A program made the translations under genes and the position numbers. Shown in pieces: positions 22,337-37,511 of a stretch of 64,000 nt of DNA. Source of the DNA: Cryptomeria japonica (Eukaryota; Streptophyta; Pinopsida; Cupressales; Cupressaceae); contig NC_081414.1 of NCBI RefSeq assembly GCF_030272615.1, positions 767,696,153 through 767,760,152 of the forward strand, in the 5' to 3' direction. Under the pieces are notes generated by a model, which worked only from the letters and a program-made list of their open reading frames with translations, was not told the DNA's origin and searched no databases. The first letter of the stretch is position 1, and each line of letters begins with the position of its first letter.

Positions 22337-23289
22337 TGTCATGCCCAACTTTTGGGCACGAACGGAATTTTTTTTTTTTGAAAAATACTTAACTAATTAC
22401 GACTTACTTAATTAAAATAATCAACTAAGTGCGATCAACTTTAATAAATAATGCATTTTGGGTTAGGTCATAACTATGTTTGAGTCAATCAGGCAATTAA
22501 ATCCAATTTAGGAAGAGAGGGTAACTAAGATATCAATGAACTAAAATTTCTCCCAAAACGGAAATTCACTAAGCTTCATTAATAAATAATTAATATCCCA
22601 AAATGGCGAATTAATCTCGACCATATACTTTTTAAAATTTACCTTATTTATCTATCTTAATCCACTAGGATTCCTAATTTAATTATCCTGGTAATTTAAA
22701 ACACCTTAATTAATTGAAGCCCCCATAGTCTAAAATCACTTTACTAAAATAAAATCCTCTTGGAATAATATACTTTATTTAATTTAGACCCCCATAATTT
22801 AAAACTACGTTATAATCATATACTTAATTTTGGCCCTCTTTGGCCCTACAAAAATTTAGTGGCCACACCCCTATATTATTCTTTTTACAATCTAATCCAC
22901 CTAGATAATTAAATCATTTTATATCGTCCCTCCTTCTTATGCCTAATACTAGCAAAGGTGTACAAAACTTATCTTCACATTTTATCAATTTTAATACAAA
23001 TTAAATGCCAAACTAATCCTACTATTTTTATTTATATAAAAATATATAAATATATATACATATATATATATTGTATATATATATATATATATACATTTTT
23101 ACCCATGCATGCACTCATAACTTTATAAAAAGGAGTTCATAATTTTTTTATCATAAGGGGAGGGGAAGGGAATAATACTTATCCTTTTAAAAATCATTTT
23201 TTTCCCCCCCCTTTTTATATTTAAAACTTTTGTGAGTGCTGCCCAAACCCGAAATTAGGGTTAGGGCGAACACGTCATTTCCATATCTC

Positions 23290-23720
23290 ATTTGTTTGTG
23301 CGTTGGTGCGATGGTGAGCAGGGTCGGCCGCCAAAGGAAGGGGCGCGCAGGGCCGAGTTGCACAGCCGAGTTACCCCCTTTTTCTTCCGTTTATTTTTGC
23401 TTGTGTTTTATTTGCTTGGGGGGGGCGGAAGGGCGAAGAAGGTAACGGGAGAGGAGAAATCGGGCGGAGCGGGGAAAGAGAGGCCCGAGCGGCGGAGAAA
23501 CAAGGACAGCGCCGTTTGCAGGTGTGGGAGGGGTGTGAGAGCGGGGTTGCCGCCGGCAACGGGCAGCGCCGCTCAGCCTGCGACCTCCGTAGGTCCTGGA
23601 CGGCGCCGCCCATGGGACTGCGGACCCCGCAGACCGTGGACGACGCTGCCCAGGGGCTGCGGGTTCCGCAACCTGGGGGCGCCGCCGCCCAAGGCCGCGG
23701 CCCACGCAAGCACAACGCTC
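23290..23720. other. GC- and CpG-rich patch inside element D
   Basis: This ~430-bp patch is very GC-rich amid AT-rich sequence. 23595-23710 consists of about three imperfect ~40-bp units of the pattern CTGCGG...CCGCAG...GTGG...GCCGCCC. Open frames through it on both strands (for example 23292-23747 plus and 23371-23715 minus) are a by-product of composition and repeats. It lies ~170 bp after the TATA-like site of D, where a transcribed leader of a long LTR would be. Confidence 0.6.
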
Positions 23721-23822
23721 ATGATGGTTGCTTTGTTGTTTACTTAAAACATATTTCGTGGAAGAAAATGTTGTATGATGTCTTTTTTTTTGTTTTTATA
23801 TATTTTTTAAAAAAATAACATT

Positions 23823-23825
23823 TCC

Positions 23826-23859
<34 letters not shown>
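23823..23859. repeat. (TA)n(TG)n microsatellite
   Basis: A run of TA dinucleotides followed by TG dinucleotides. A similar TA-rich run is at ~23035-23095 in the same element. Confidence 0.9.
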
Positions 23860-23994
23860 CTGTTCTGGGAAATAACATGCATATTATTTTCTGCAAAAAC
23901 AAGCAGTTTTCTTATACAGGGCTATATATATATATATGATTTGATAAACTAACATGCTCAATGTTTACTGTATAAAAACAGGCAGATTTCTCAT

Positions 23995-26923
<2,929 letters not shown>

Positions 26924-26928
26924 AAAAT
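26924..26928. repeat. Target-site duplication of element D (right copy, AAAAT)
   Basis: Perfect copy of 22332-22336, followed by the continuation of element C's left LTR. Confidence 0.85.
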
Positions 26929-27118
26929 ATTGAGTTTCTTTTGGAGTGTGGGTTTTTTTTCTCTCGAAAGGGTTTGCCCCAAGTAAATCACTTATGTATG
27001 ATATTATGTTTTTTTTCGTTAAGTTTATATAACTATTGTAACGTTCTATAAAAAAAATGATTACCCTCCTCTCAAGGTTAGTGTAGGAATTTGTTCCACT
27101 ACTTAACTTCCTTACAAG

Positions 27119-27130
27119 TGGTATCAGAGC
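27119..27130 (+). promoter_or_regulatory. Element C primer-binding site (initiator Met tRNA type)
   Basis: TGGTATCAGAGC lies two bases after the LTR end at 27116. It is the standard plant copia site complementary to the 3' end of initiator tRNA-Met. Confidence 0.93.
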
Positions 27131-27256
27131 CTAATCACCTTTGGTTTCAGTTGTGGGTTGTTGGGTTTTTTAAACTAATCTAGATTTGAGTGGGAGCTTG
27201 TGCAGAAGATACTCTTGATCTTGTTGTAGGAATTTTCAGATAGAAAGTTCATCAGG

Positions 27257-28017
27257 GAGAATAAAGGTGCATAAATTCTTTGGAAGTAATTTTGAGATGT
27301 GGAATATAAAGATGGAAGATCTGCTGATACATCAAGATATGTGGGATGTTGTTGATGCAAATGTCTCAAGACCTGTAAATCCTACTATAGCTTCTCAATA
27401 TGATGTTATAGACCAAAAATCTAAGGTTCTACTCAGACTATGCTAGGAAGACTTTTTTCTGATCAATGTCCATGAAGAGAACACTACAAAGAAGCTAAGG
27501 ACTAAGCTTGGTGAAATGTATCAAACAAAATCTTTAATGAATCATATTTTCTTGAGGAAGAAATTGTATTCCTTTAAAATGGACTTGAGGGTAGATGAGT
27601 TACAAACAACCTAGAAGCATTTAATATGTTGGTATCTCAATTGATTTCTATTAGTGTTAAGATGGACGAAGAGGAGAAATGTCAGATCTTTCTCTGTTCT
27701 TTACCTGATTTGTGGGATTCTCTTGTTATGGCTATTAGTAGTACTTCTATTTTTTTGAAGTCTAAAAATATGGTGGGTGCCCTACTTGGTGAAGAGATGC
27801 AGAGGAAGGCGTCCATTAGTTCAAAGGAAGCCCTAACTGTTCATGGAAGACCTAAGGAAAAAGGCAAGAAGAATGAGAAGCACAATAAGTCCAAATCTAG
27901 AAGATCAAAATCTCCTAGAAAATCTAAAGTCAATTGCTGAAATTGTGGTAATTTAAGTCACATCCGTAAGGACAACAAAGAAGAAAAGAAGAAGAAAAAG
28001 AAGAAGTTTGATTATGA
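27257..28017 (+). pseudogene. gag: Element C copia gag, broken
   Basis: Translated pieces show the copia gag/UBN2 pattern: KFFGSNFEMWNIKMEDLL at 27273, the tryptophan-containing MWDVVD, LGEMYQTKSLMNHIFL at ~27510, then after a frameshift DEEEKCQIFLCSLPDLWDS (27665). A lysine-rich stretch and a degraded zinc knuckle CxNCGNLSHI with a TGA at the second residue (~27938) end it. Stops are at ~27443 and ~27613, with at least one frameshift between 27273 and 27626. It would form the particle in which C's RNA is copied; here it is dead. Confidence 0.85.
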
Positions 28018-28664
28018 TTCTGAGTTTGACAAGGAAGATAGTGATGCATTCATTGTAGCTTTGACTACTCATGCAAGTAGTGATCAATGCATGGTTAATT
28101 GACTCAGGTACATTTTTTCATATGACTTCTAATAGAGTTTGGTTTTCTAAATATGAAAAAATTAATGGAGGTAAGGTGTACTTGGGTGATAATTCACATT
28201 TAGACATTGTTGGTCGCGGTAAAGTTAGGATAAGGTTTCCTGATGGTAGAATAAAAAGAATTAGTAGTGTGTTGCATATCCCTAGATTAAAATGAAATTT
28301 ATTTTTTGTGAGCAAACTAATAGATGTGGTTGTGTAGGTAGTCTTTTCTAATGTAGGATGTAATATGATTAATGGTTCTATGGTGATTGATAGAGTTGTT
28401 AGGTTTGACAATTTGTATAAGCTAGAGGCATACACTATCGAGTGTAATAGCACTTCTGTGAAAAGTAAATCTGTGGATACTTCATTGAAAGATTTGAGGG
28501 TTTCACCTTTAGTGGATGGACATGGGTTTTGGGTACCTGAGGGTTCTCTTTCTTCTGAAGAAAAGTTACCTGTGGAGAAGACTATGTTATGACACCAAAG
28601 ACTTGGCCACATTGGAGAAAAAGGATCTAAGGACCTTGAAAAATAAAAACCTTGTTGAAGTTTT
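28018..28664 (+). pseudogene. pol: Element C protease and pre-integrase region, cut by element E
   Basis: The aspartic protease active site is WLIDSGTFFHMT at ~28086, followed by a YLGDNSHLDIVGRGKV loop and ISSVLHIPRLK, all standard for copia. A stop follows at ~28293. The GAG-pre-integrase HQRLGHIGEKG motif is at ~28591. Element E enters just after the pre-integrase KNLVE at 28664, and the frame resumes at 37512. Confidence 0.88.
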
Positions 28665-31600
28665 TGTTAGAATTAATGACAGTCCCAAAGATACTGAGAG
28701 GGGGGGGGGGGGGGTGAATCAGTATCTGACTGGTTGATAGAATATTTGACCTTATTAAGTATTTTGCATTTTGTTACCCCTATATTTTTTCTTGTTCCTA
28801 AAGCCTCATAATCAGCTAAAAATTAGTTATTTTTAATGTTTTAATGCTGAAGTTTTTATGCCCAAACTCCATGTCAACTGGAAGATTTTAATTGTTTTAT
28901 TTTTAGCTTGCCCATATACCCAAACAATTAAATCTCAAGTCTTATGTCTCCTATGCAAAAATTATTTCTGGGTTATATTTTAATAGGGCCATTTATTCTA
29001 TAGTTAAAATTTCATAAGAAACAAAGACCTCAGTAAAAAGTTATGTAGGTTTTTCTATAGCAGTCGAAAAGAACAATTGTCATTGAACTTGAACCTTGAA
29101 CCTTTTCAAAGTTCAAAGTTCAGGTTCAATTTCAAAGTTCAAATTCAACTGGAGTGGGCTTTATAATTTTTGTTCATTGAACTTGAACTATTGAACCTTT
29201 TTTGTTCAAGCCCACAGGTTCAAAAAGTTCAAAGTTCAAATTTCGGGTTCATTGTAATTTTTGGTCATTGAACTTGAACTATTGAACCTTCTTTGTTTCA
29301 GGTTCAAGGTTCAACACGCAGGAAAATGGAAAGGAAAAAAAAATCAATGAATTATAATGAGGGTGCAGTTTGTGTTTTTGAACCATTTGCTTGAACCTCA
29401 CAGGTTCAAGGTTCAAGGTTCAAAGTTCACAGGTTCAAAGTGTGGATGTTTTTAAAAATGATCATCGAGCTGAGAGTAAAAGTGTTTGGATGAATTTTGA
29501 GATAGCCACACTAACACATACAAAGTCAAACCTTCATGTTACAAAGGAAGATTCGGCTTCTTGAAATATGAATTTTATTATTAATTCATATGTTGATAAC
29601 AAAGGATAGCAGTTGATAATATTTTCAAAGAATTGTTTCAGCAGGTCACAGTATTACAAAAAATCTAAAGAGTTACAATCCTCTATTATAAAGAGAGCTT
29701 TGTCATAAAATAGAGCTCATTCCTTCAAATGGCAGCTCAAAGTCATGATCCATGTGCAATTTTTGGCATGTATATTGTTTATAGTTTTCAATGCAACCTA
29801 TAACCACGAATTTTCTGAGACAGAAAAATCAGTCTCGATGTGGGGGGCATAACTATTAATTTAACTATTGGATTGCGCTGAATTTTTGATATGTTTTAGA
29901 AAACCTAGTTTTCTAAATTCTCACTAGAGCAATTGGAAAAATATTATTCCATTCAAATTTTATTAATATCTGAGTACGGGTCTATGCAAATTTCTGAGAA
30001 AAATATTATTATGAGAAGCTCACGGTGGAGAATTTGTTTTGAAATGGAGATCCAAATAATAAATTTACCCTGAAGATATAAAAGAAATGTCCACATGTCA
30101 ACACATAATTAGATGTGTTTTCTTCAAATATTTTTTAGAAAGGAATGGAGGATAAAATATTTGAAGCAAAAAGAAAAAGAAGAGTTGTCAGGAAGAAGAT
30201 AGAAGATAAAGGAAAAGATTAATTAATAATCTTTTCAAGAATCAGTTATTGATAACTGAAATTCTCAAAGACTATATATATGTAACGAAAGAAAGGAGTG
30301 GGGGTTCTTTTTTTTCTTTCCTTTCTCTTCCTGCTGTAAAAAAGGGGCAGCATTGTTTTCTAGACTACACAGTTTTGTTTTTCATAAGTGTTGAGTCCGT
30401 GAGCTCACATTTTTGGCATTGATAGAATAAAGAAGATTTTGTTGATCTGTGGATTTGTCAATATTTTCTTTTGAATACAATGAGCTTTGTCTCTCTTGTA
30501 ATTTCCTTTCATTATCTTTTCTGTTACATCAAACTATGTATATGCATTTGATTCTGAAACTTTGATTTCAGAAATAATTTGTATTTGGAAAGAAATCTGT
30601 TGTTAACTCTTTATCTGGATATTCTGATCCCCCTTGTCCTTTGAGGCATGAGAGAGACTTGATCAATATCCAGAGCATTTTGATCTATTGGAAAGGGTAT
30701 TTTCGTGGGTGTGTATAATTAAACTGTATTTTACTTATCTTCATTCACTTCATTATAAATCTATTATTCGCATCCACTTTCATGGTTATGGGTAGATGTT
30801 AGTTTTCCTTTATTGCTTTCTAGTTAAAAGCATATTCAGAATATATACATTTTTATCCAATGAAGGGAGCTATACCTTCATATCAAAATTTAGAGAGCAC
30901 TTGCACTCACCATTACAAGTGACTCAACTGTTGGTTCTAGTTTTTGTCTTTCAATTTGGGCATTTGAGAGTCATTTTTGAAAGGTATTTAAGAAGGACAA
31001 ATCTATTTACCAACACATTCCAAAACAATGTACTGGCAAATAAGAATTAATGTAGTAAATAGGAACAATAAAGACAACATAGAAAACACACCATAACATA
31101 ATATTTTTAAATGAGGAAACCCGGTGTGGGAAAAAACTCGGTGGGATTTGTAACCCACAATATTCACTTACTGGCCAACGAATGGATATTACTTACAATG
31201 TGGTTCCTGCACATGTAGGAAGACCAATTGCCTAGAGCTTACTGCTCAATTTACAAAATGGAAGTCTCACTGACTTACAAAATGGATTATGAGAATCCAA
31301 TATAATGTACTACTACAATTCAGCATCTTCTATTCCAGGTTCAGTATCGCTTTAATCTCATACTATAACCATAAACCTTATACAAAATCTTCCTTAATAT
31401 TCATTCATCACTTCTAGCACATCCATCATTTTCTTACATGTCCATATCAAAATAATTTGCAATATCTCATACATATATGAGTCTAATACAATATGCCATG
31501 TCACCTTTACAAAAAGATATTTACAATTAAATGCAATAAACAAATGTTTGTTCCTGTCAACTGGGGTGCCAGTATACATTGTTACCATTGTTGGTGAAGT

Positions 31601-31687
31601 GTCTGTCGGTGGTTTACCAGATGAATGCCACAAGGTTGTCATTAATGACAACACCTTCAATTCTTATTAGAGTATATAATGCCAACA
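28665..31687 (-). repeat. Element E left LTR (3' LTR in element orientation), interrupted by H
   Basis: 28665-28771 and 31017-31687 match the right LTR 36729-37511. A run of 15 G at 28700-28714 lies where the right LTR has 10. Confidence 0.85.
28772..31016. mobile_element. Element H: 2.2-kb insertion in E's LTR, probable solo LTR
   Basis: It begins TGTTACCCC and ends ACCAACA. It is flanked by CATTT (28767-28771) and CATTC (31017-31021), and the uninterrupted LTR has CATTC at this point. No internal repeat of the termini and no coding similarity were found. It contains a TATA-like CTATATATATGTAAC at ~30271 and, at ~29085-29440, a dense cluster of TTCAAAGTTCAGGTTCAA-like words on both strands. 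The TG...CA ends and single TATA-like site favour a solo LTR. Confidence 0.6.
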
Positions 31688-31699
31688 ATCTCCCCCTTT
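31688..31699 (-). promoter_or_regulatory. Element E polypurine tract
   Basis: AAAGGGGGAGAT on the minus strand directly precedes the TGTTGGC of the LTR. A second copy, AAAGGGGGAG, lies ~140 bp upstream (plus-strand 31832-31841), the same doubled layout as in F and G. Confidence 0.85.
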
Positions 31700-31889
31700 G
31701 GCATTGATGGAAACACTCATGAGAAAAATCCAAAAGTTTTTCCAAAAAGTGAAGTCCAAAAATTTACGAAAAATGTGTGCTCCCCCTGAGCAGATGATCT
31801 CCTTTGATTAGTCATTTTTCTTTGTCCACTACTCCCCCTTTGACATCAATGACAAAGGTTGTCAAAAATTGTCAAATGAGTGCAAAATT

Positions 31890-34800
31890 TCAACTTGAAG
31901 TTTGTAATGGGTTGGTTACAATCTGAAATATGTCAGCCAAAACCAAGTTTAAACTCTGTATGAATCTGTTACTGTCAGTCATGGTTGCCTTAGTTCTTTG
32001 GATTGTACCGGTGAGATGGTGCATATGCTCCTCCAGTGACTTTTTCCCTTGAATTAATGCCTCATAGAGATAAGGTTGTCTAATTTAGAACTGAGAGTGT
32101 ACTTAAGCTTTCTGGCATTTGCCTTGATCCTTGATTTTTCTTTCTCTAGTTTCTCCAACTTTTCTTCAAATCTAGCTATCTCTTGCTCAATAACTGATAT
32201 AGGTTCAGATGAACCAATGATATTATTAGCTATATCATCTATCTCCTTTTGTACTCTGCTTATTTCCTTTTCAATGTCTTGTGTCAATAGATGTGGCTTG
32301 CATGTGTCCCTGTATAGTTCCTTATACTCCAAAATTGTTGTATTCAGTGTCGGTAAAAGTGTGTTAATGTGTTTTGTGCACTTCTTTATTGTTTCCTCAA
32401 AGAATTTTTCTTTTTCTTTTTCCATTTTCTCTTTGAATGTTTCCTCATTTATTTGATCAACTGTTAAAACATTTCTAGCAATATATTTAGACAATGTGTC
32501 TAACTGACTTAAAGAATCCTTTACATGATCTAAATTGCATTTTGGTGCAATCATCTTAAGAATAGGTATAGTGTCATCAATTGCCTTGTAGGCAAATTCA
32601 TTACAATCAGTTATCTTCTTTATTGAGTCCAAAAGTACCTCAGACACATTTGTAGGTCTAAATTCACTTAGTGAAGTACCAGATGTTTGACCAACTACCT
32701 TTACTATCTCAGTGCTTGCAGTACTAGTAACCAATTTGCTTGTGTCGACCTCTGGTGGATCAGTCTGAGTTTGCATTTCAACTAGCAATGGTTTTGGTTT
32801 CTCAGTGATTATCAATTGCACTGTCTCAATGTGTACCTATGTATCTGCTGATTTATCTATTGGTTTTTCTGTATTATCTACTGTGGTATCTTTGTCACTA
32901 TCTCTGTGGGTTTCTCAATGCTAGCATTAATACTTCCAATATTTATTCCACTGTCCAATGGTTCCACTGAATTCTTTGTATGCTCTGCTTTCTCTGTTTG
33001 TATCCTAACCTCAATATTTTTGGCTGGTTGCTCAATGTTTTTAGTGTTAGCAATATCATTTTTCACCTCAATGCTATCCTTGTCCACTACAATGTTCACT
33101 TCTTGAGTATCAATGTTCATGGTGAATACAATTTCTGACTCAGGGTTAGTGTCCTCATGTGTTGTGTCAATATTTTCAATAGCCAATATATCCTCAGTAT
33201 TTACTGGTGTAGTAACCAAGGGTGGTGGTAGATTGTTAGTTACTTTTATGTCTGGTAATCCACCAGCTTTGCCTTTTTCCTTTGTCTCGGTCCTTCTAAT
33301 AAACTTTGAAATTTTTCTTGGGTCTGTTTAATTCTTCCTGTTTTTCTTTCTCTACAAAGAAGATATCCCATTTATCTGTTGTGCTCTCTACAATTTCATT
33401 GACTTTTCCAACCATTAAGCTTACATGTCGGTGACCGCTAGCAAAAAATGATCCATTAGCTTCACTAATTAGTTCATCAATTTCCTCTTTAGAGTTAACC
33501 GGATGTACCATTAGAAGTTTTTCAATTTTAAGTTTCTTATCTAGCTCCATAATTAAAATCCTCTTTGCATTTAACCTCCTATACAATTCATTTGGCAAAT
33601 CATCTACAACTTCTATTAACACTTTCGTGTATATGTCAAGATGTAGAATTATGCTATTCTCAATACTTTCCTTCTTAGAATTAGTGAATGTATTGGACAA
33701 TTTTCTCACATTAGCTAAGTTACCGTCATCAATGATTTCACTCAGTAAGTTATCCAAAGGTGGTATAACTTGTTTTTGTTTCTTCTTTGGTGTCAACTTC
33801 TTTGCTGGTGGTCTTACTGCCTGTCTCTTCTTCCTTGTTTTCTTGGGTAAAGGAGAGGGTACCAGTGAGGGTTTTCTCTTCCTATCAACTCTCTTGAATT
33901 CAGCAAGTATCTCACTTTCAGATGATGTACCAATCGGTGAGATATGTGCCTCTGGTTGTAATCCTTCTAGTTCACTTTCCTTAATTCTAGTAATGTTCAA
34001 GATGTTTTCTTTTATTTCCTTTACTTGTTTTGTTTTACTCCTTATGTACTTTTCTCATTTCTTTCTTTGTTTCAATGTCTGCACAACACTCTCAATTGTT
34101 TTTGAATTACCAAAAATGTTTTATGTGGGTTCTCTGCATGCTTCTAACAAGACTTTAGCATAAGTTTCAATAATATTTACATCTGCCTCATACCCCATTT
34201 CAGTTACCCATATAGTTCTAAGAAGAACTGCTTCCATCCATATTTCATCCTTTTTAATCACAAAACATATCCCCTTGTTATATTTGTCTACTATACTTTG
34301 TGGTAGTCTCTCTCTTGTTTTCAGTTTTGCTTGGATGGTTTTGAAATACTCAGTTATGTTGTTTTCCTTATCAGTACCCATGCCGGTGAAGGTTTCTAGC
34401 AATTGTTTGCCTACCGGTATGTCATATCCAAAATCTTTCTTTCCAATACCGAGAACTTCTTTTCTGAAATACAACATAAGACATACCAAAAGATTACCAA
34501 AACGGAATGTTCCTTTCTTATCACCTTTTATCTTTTTCAAGTTGTCTATCAGTTCATCCTTTTGCCACTCACATACATCTATTTTTGCATCATTATTCAC
34601 CATATCATAAGCACTTTTAATGCAAAGAATAGAAACTGAGTTAAGTCAGTTTGCATGTATGGTTTTGTAACCTAAAATCATACTTATGAATCTGACATTT
34701 ACATCCTTGATGTCATTTACTCTCAAGGATCTACTATCATATGTTTCTCCTATTAAGGTCATGACTATGTTTTTAGGTACCTTCTTAGTCTTATCTGGCC

Positions 34801-35245
34801 TACTACTAGTGGAGGGTAAACCTGTTACTACCCTAATTGCTTCCTTGGTGATTTTGCAAACTAAATCTAGCCAAAGAAATTCTCCATGTACCCTACTAAG
34901 GACAATTCTTACTACCTCCTTAGGAAATTCAGGGATGTCCAAGATTTCCACAAAACCTAAAGTCTCAATTATTTTGTGCTTAGGTTTTTCATTTCCATTT
35001 TCATCACAGATAATAGTTTTAAACATCTTTAATACTTCCTCTAAACCTAATTCCTCAATATTGCAGTGAATATAAATTCTAGGGTTTTCAGCATAAGAAA
35101 CACCTTTAGGAATTTTTGAAAAAGCACCCATGGAGTCATCTTTCTTAGCTATTTTGGGAATGATCTTAAAAATGATCCTAGGGTGTTTGAAAACTTCCAC
35201 AACAATAAGGTTTGCAATTAATTCCGGAGTAGAAGAGGAAGCCAT
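31890..35245 (-). pseudogene. Element E ORF2: ~1100-residue protein of unknown function, broken
   Basis: Starting at ATG 35245 (MASSSTPELIANLIVVEV), successive minus-strand pieces (35245-34646, 34603-34121, 34000-33296, 33219-32878, 32821-32054, and a frame-shifted tail to ~31890) align in order with ORF2 of element F. Features in order: a globular N-terminal third with FLWLDLVCKITKEAIRVVTG and FGNLLVCLMLYF, a basic segment (PKKTRKKRQAVRPPAKK), a conserved helical block (ILHLDIYTKVLIEVVDDLP), an acidic low-complexity linker, and a C-terminal third with coiled coil. I do not recognise the family beyond similarity in style to plant transposon-associated proteins near pol or PMD-like ORFs. Conservation with F at the protein level suggests it was a real gene. 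Stops and shifts make this copy non-functional. Confidence 0.72.
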
Positions 35246-35549
35246 TGGAAAAATACCTTAAGTTTCCTGATAATGGTTTGAGGGCTTGAGAGAAATTGCT
35301 TCACTTCTTCTCCTTGGATGCCTTCGCTCAGATTTCACACTCTTTGAAACTTTGAATGCTCAGTGAATTGAAAAAGAGGGAAAATCAATGATTTATAATG
35401 TCTTTTCTTTCAACAACCGCATTAAATGCTCATTGGTTAAGTGAAACTTAACACATTTGCCAGTAAAGAAGAAATCCATCTTCTCACCATCAACCGAGGG
35501 TAAACTGCATGATATTCAACTTGTTGCAATACCCCCAGAGGGTTACTTT

Positions 35550-36710
35550 TCAGTTGGATGAAGAATCTCTTGCCGGTGGAGTAATACTCTGTTCTACAGA
35601 TGAAGGAATAGTCTCATCAACATTCCGATCTCTCTTTCTAATCCACCGTTTTGAAAATTCTTGATTTACCTCATCTACCTTCTCTTTGCCTTTCAAACTG
35701 GATCCTTTATTATTTGCCGGTGAAGTCTCACTTCTACAAAATTTTGCAATATGTATAATCTTGTTACAAGCATAACAATTCACATTGTTCTTCTGAATAG
35801 CTTTTCCATATCCTATGTTGGTTTGTGTTCTGATTAGATAAGTGCCTAAATCTTCCACAAACATAACATCTCACATTCATTCTGTAATTTTCTGCATTAT
35901 GACCAATTTTCTTGCATTTGGAACATTGACTGGTGGGTGCATTAATGTTCTGATTGTTTCTAGATCTACATTTATTTTCTCTATGACCATTCTTCTTATA
36001 GTTAAAGCATTTCCCATTAAATTTGCAAGCATTAGGTTGTCTTACTGGCTTACTATGATCATGATTGTTTGCAGTACCAAAACTTTCTCCAACTTCAAAT
36101 CCAAGTCCATTAATATCTCCATTAGGTTTCTAACTTTTTAGCATATCATCAAGTTCTTCTAAACTTTTCTTGAATTTCTCTTTATGTTGATTTGTAGTAG
36201 CCAACTCATTTTCTAGAATTCCCTTCTGTCTCATAAGCTCAATTTTATCATGTTGCATGTGAATCAAATATGTCTTTAACATATCATTTTCATGACCGAG
36301 TCTTAGATTTTCATTTTCAGCATCATTGAGTCTCCTAGTCAAGTCATCTTCATTCTTCTTTCTATCTTCAATGTCTTTACAAAATCTCATAGTCATGTCT
36401 TACATTTCATTCCTCATAGTATTGTTTTCTTGCCTCAATTTATTCACAAGATCATCAAGAGTTTCCTTTTCATCATCATCACTCTGCATCTTCTCATGAA
36501 GTTCTTTTCTTTTATTTCTAGCAATAGTAAGATTCTCCTGAAGTCCTTCAATGAATTCTTGTGTAGTCCTCGGGTCATCTTCAAGTTTGACATTCTTCAA
36601 CTTCTTTGCATCATAGTCCACAAGAGCTCCTTCTAATTGTTTTCTTAAGCTCTCCATCTGTACCGGCATCAGAATCTTCCTCAAGCTATTAGGCTTTTGA
36701 AAATAGAGGA
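35550..36710 (-). pseudogene. gag: Element E ORF1: gag-like protein, coiled coil plus four zinc knuckles, broken
   Basis: It reads downward from ~36694 (LRKILMPVQMESLRKQLE). Long heptad-type coiled coil covers ~36650-36130 (KLRQENNTMRNEM, RLNDAENENLRLGHEN) with stops at ~36399 and ~36130. Four CCHC-like knuckles follow between ~36015 and 35735: CFNYKKNGHRENKC, CSKCKKIGHNAENY, CYVCGRFRHLSNQ and CYACNKIIHIAKFC. Two have lost a ligand. Zinc knuckles mark it as an RNA-binding gag-like protein, but the coiled-coil N-terminus is unlike the usual copia UBN2 gag of C and G. Frameshifts near 35860 and in the tail break the frame. Confidence 0.78.
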
Positions 36711-36714
36711 CCAG

Positions 36715-36726
36715 GTTCTGATACCA
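36715..36726 (-). promoter_or_regulatory. Element E primer-binding site (initiator Met type, one mismatch)
   Basis: TGGTATCAGAAC on the minus strand, two bases after the LTR end, against the standard TGGTATCAGAGC. Confidence 0.85.
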
Positions 36727-36728
36727 AT

Positions 36729-37511
36729 TGTTAGGATTAATGATAGTCCCAAAGATACTGAGAGGAGGGGGGGGGGCTAAATCAGTATCTAACTGGTTAA
36801 TAGAATATTTGACCTTATTGAATATTTTGCATTCCAAAATAGTGTACTGGTAAATAAGAACTAATGCAGTAAATAGGAACAATAAAGACAACATAGAAAA
36901 CACACCATAACATAAGATTTTTAACGAGGAAACCCAATGTGGGAAAAACCTTGGTGGGTTTTGTGACCCACAATATTCATTCACTATCCAATGAATGGAT
37001 ATTACTTACAATGCGGTGCCTGCACATGCAGGAAGGCCAACTACCTAGAGCTCACTGCTCAATTTACAAAATGGAAGTCTCACTAACTTACAAAATGGAT
37101 TATGAAAATCCAATATAGTGTACTGCTACAATTCAGCATCTGCTATGCCAGGTTCAGTACCAGTTTAAGCTCATACTATAACCATAAACCTTATACAAAA
37201 TCTTCCTTAATATTCTCTCATCACTTCTACCACATCCATCATTTTCTTACATGTCCATATCAAAATGATTTACAAGATCTCATACATATATGAGTCTAAT
37301 ACAATATGCCATGTTGTCTTTACAAAAATATATTTACAATTAAATGCAATAAACAAAAGTTTGTTCCTGTCGACTGGGGTGTCAGTATACATTGTTGCCG
37401 GTGCCTGCCAGTGGTTTACCAGATGAATGCCACAAGGTTGCCTGAAGGTTTCCACAAGGTTGCCATCAATGACAACACCTTCAATTCTCATTAGAGTGTA
37501 TAATGCCAACA
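36729..37511 (-). repeat. Element E right LTR (5' LTR in element orientation)
   Basis: 783 bp; on the minus strand it starts TGTTGGCATTATACAC and ends CCTAACA. It is uninterrupted and serves as the reference for finding H in the other copy. Confidence 0.9.

Larger units (their letters stand above)
28665..37511 (-). mobile_element. Element E: non-autonomous copia-like element (gag-like ORF1 plus unknown ORF2, no pol), minus strand
   Basis: LTRs are 36729-37511 (783 bp) and 28665-31687 (778 bp once insertion H is removed). On the minus strand the element starts TGTTGGC, has a Met-type primer site after the first LTR, ORF1 with coiled coil and zinc knuckles, a long ORF2, and a purine tract before the second LTR. 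Without H it is ~6.6 kb, matching the ~6.7 kb of element F without its guest, so both are likely full-length members of one family. No protease, integrase, RT or RNase H motif is present between ORF1 and the 3' LTR. Target duplication is probably AGTTT (28659-28663 and 37512-37516), with a T-run making the left edge uncertain by one base. Confidence 0.85.

Noticed and set aside
23292-23818. Open frames in the GC-rich patch on both strands
   Set aside because: GC-rich sequence has few stops. The peptides are low complexity and without domains, and several frames are open together.
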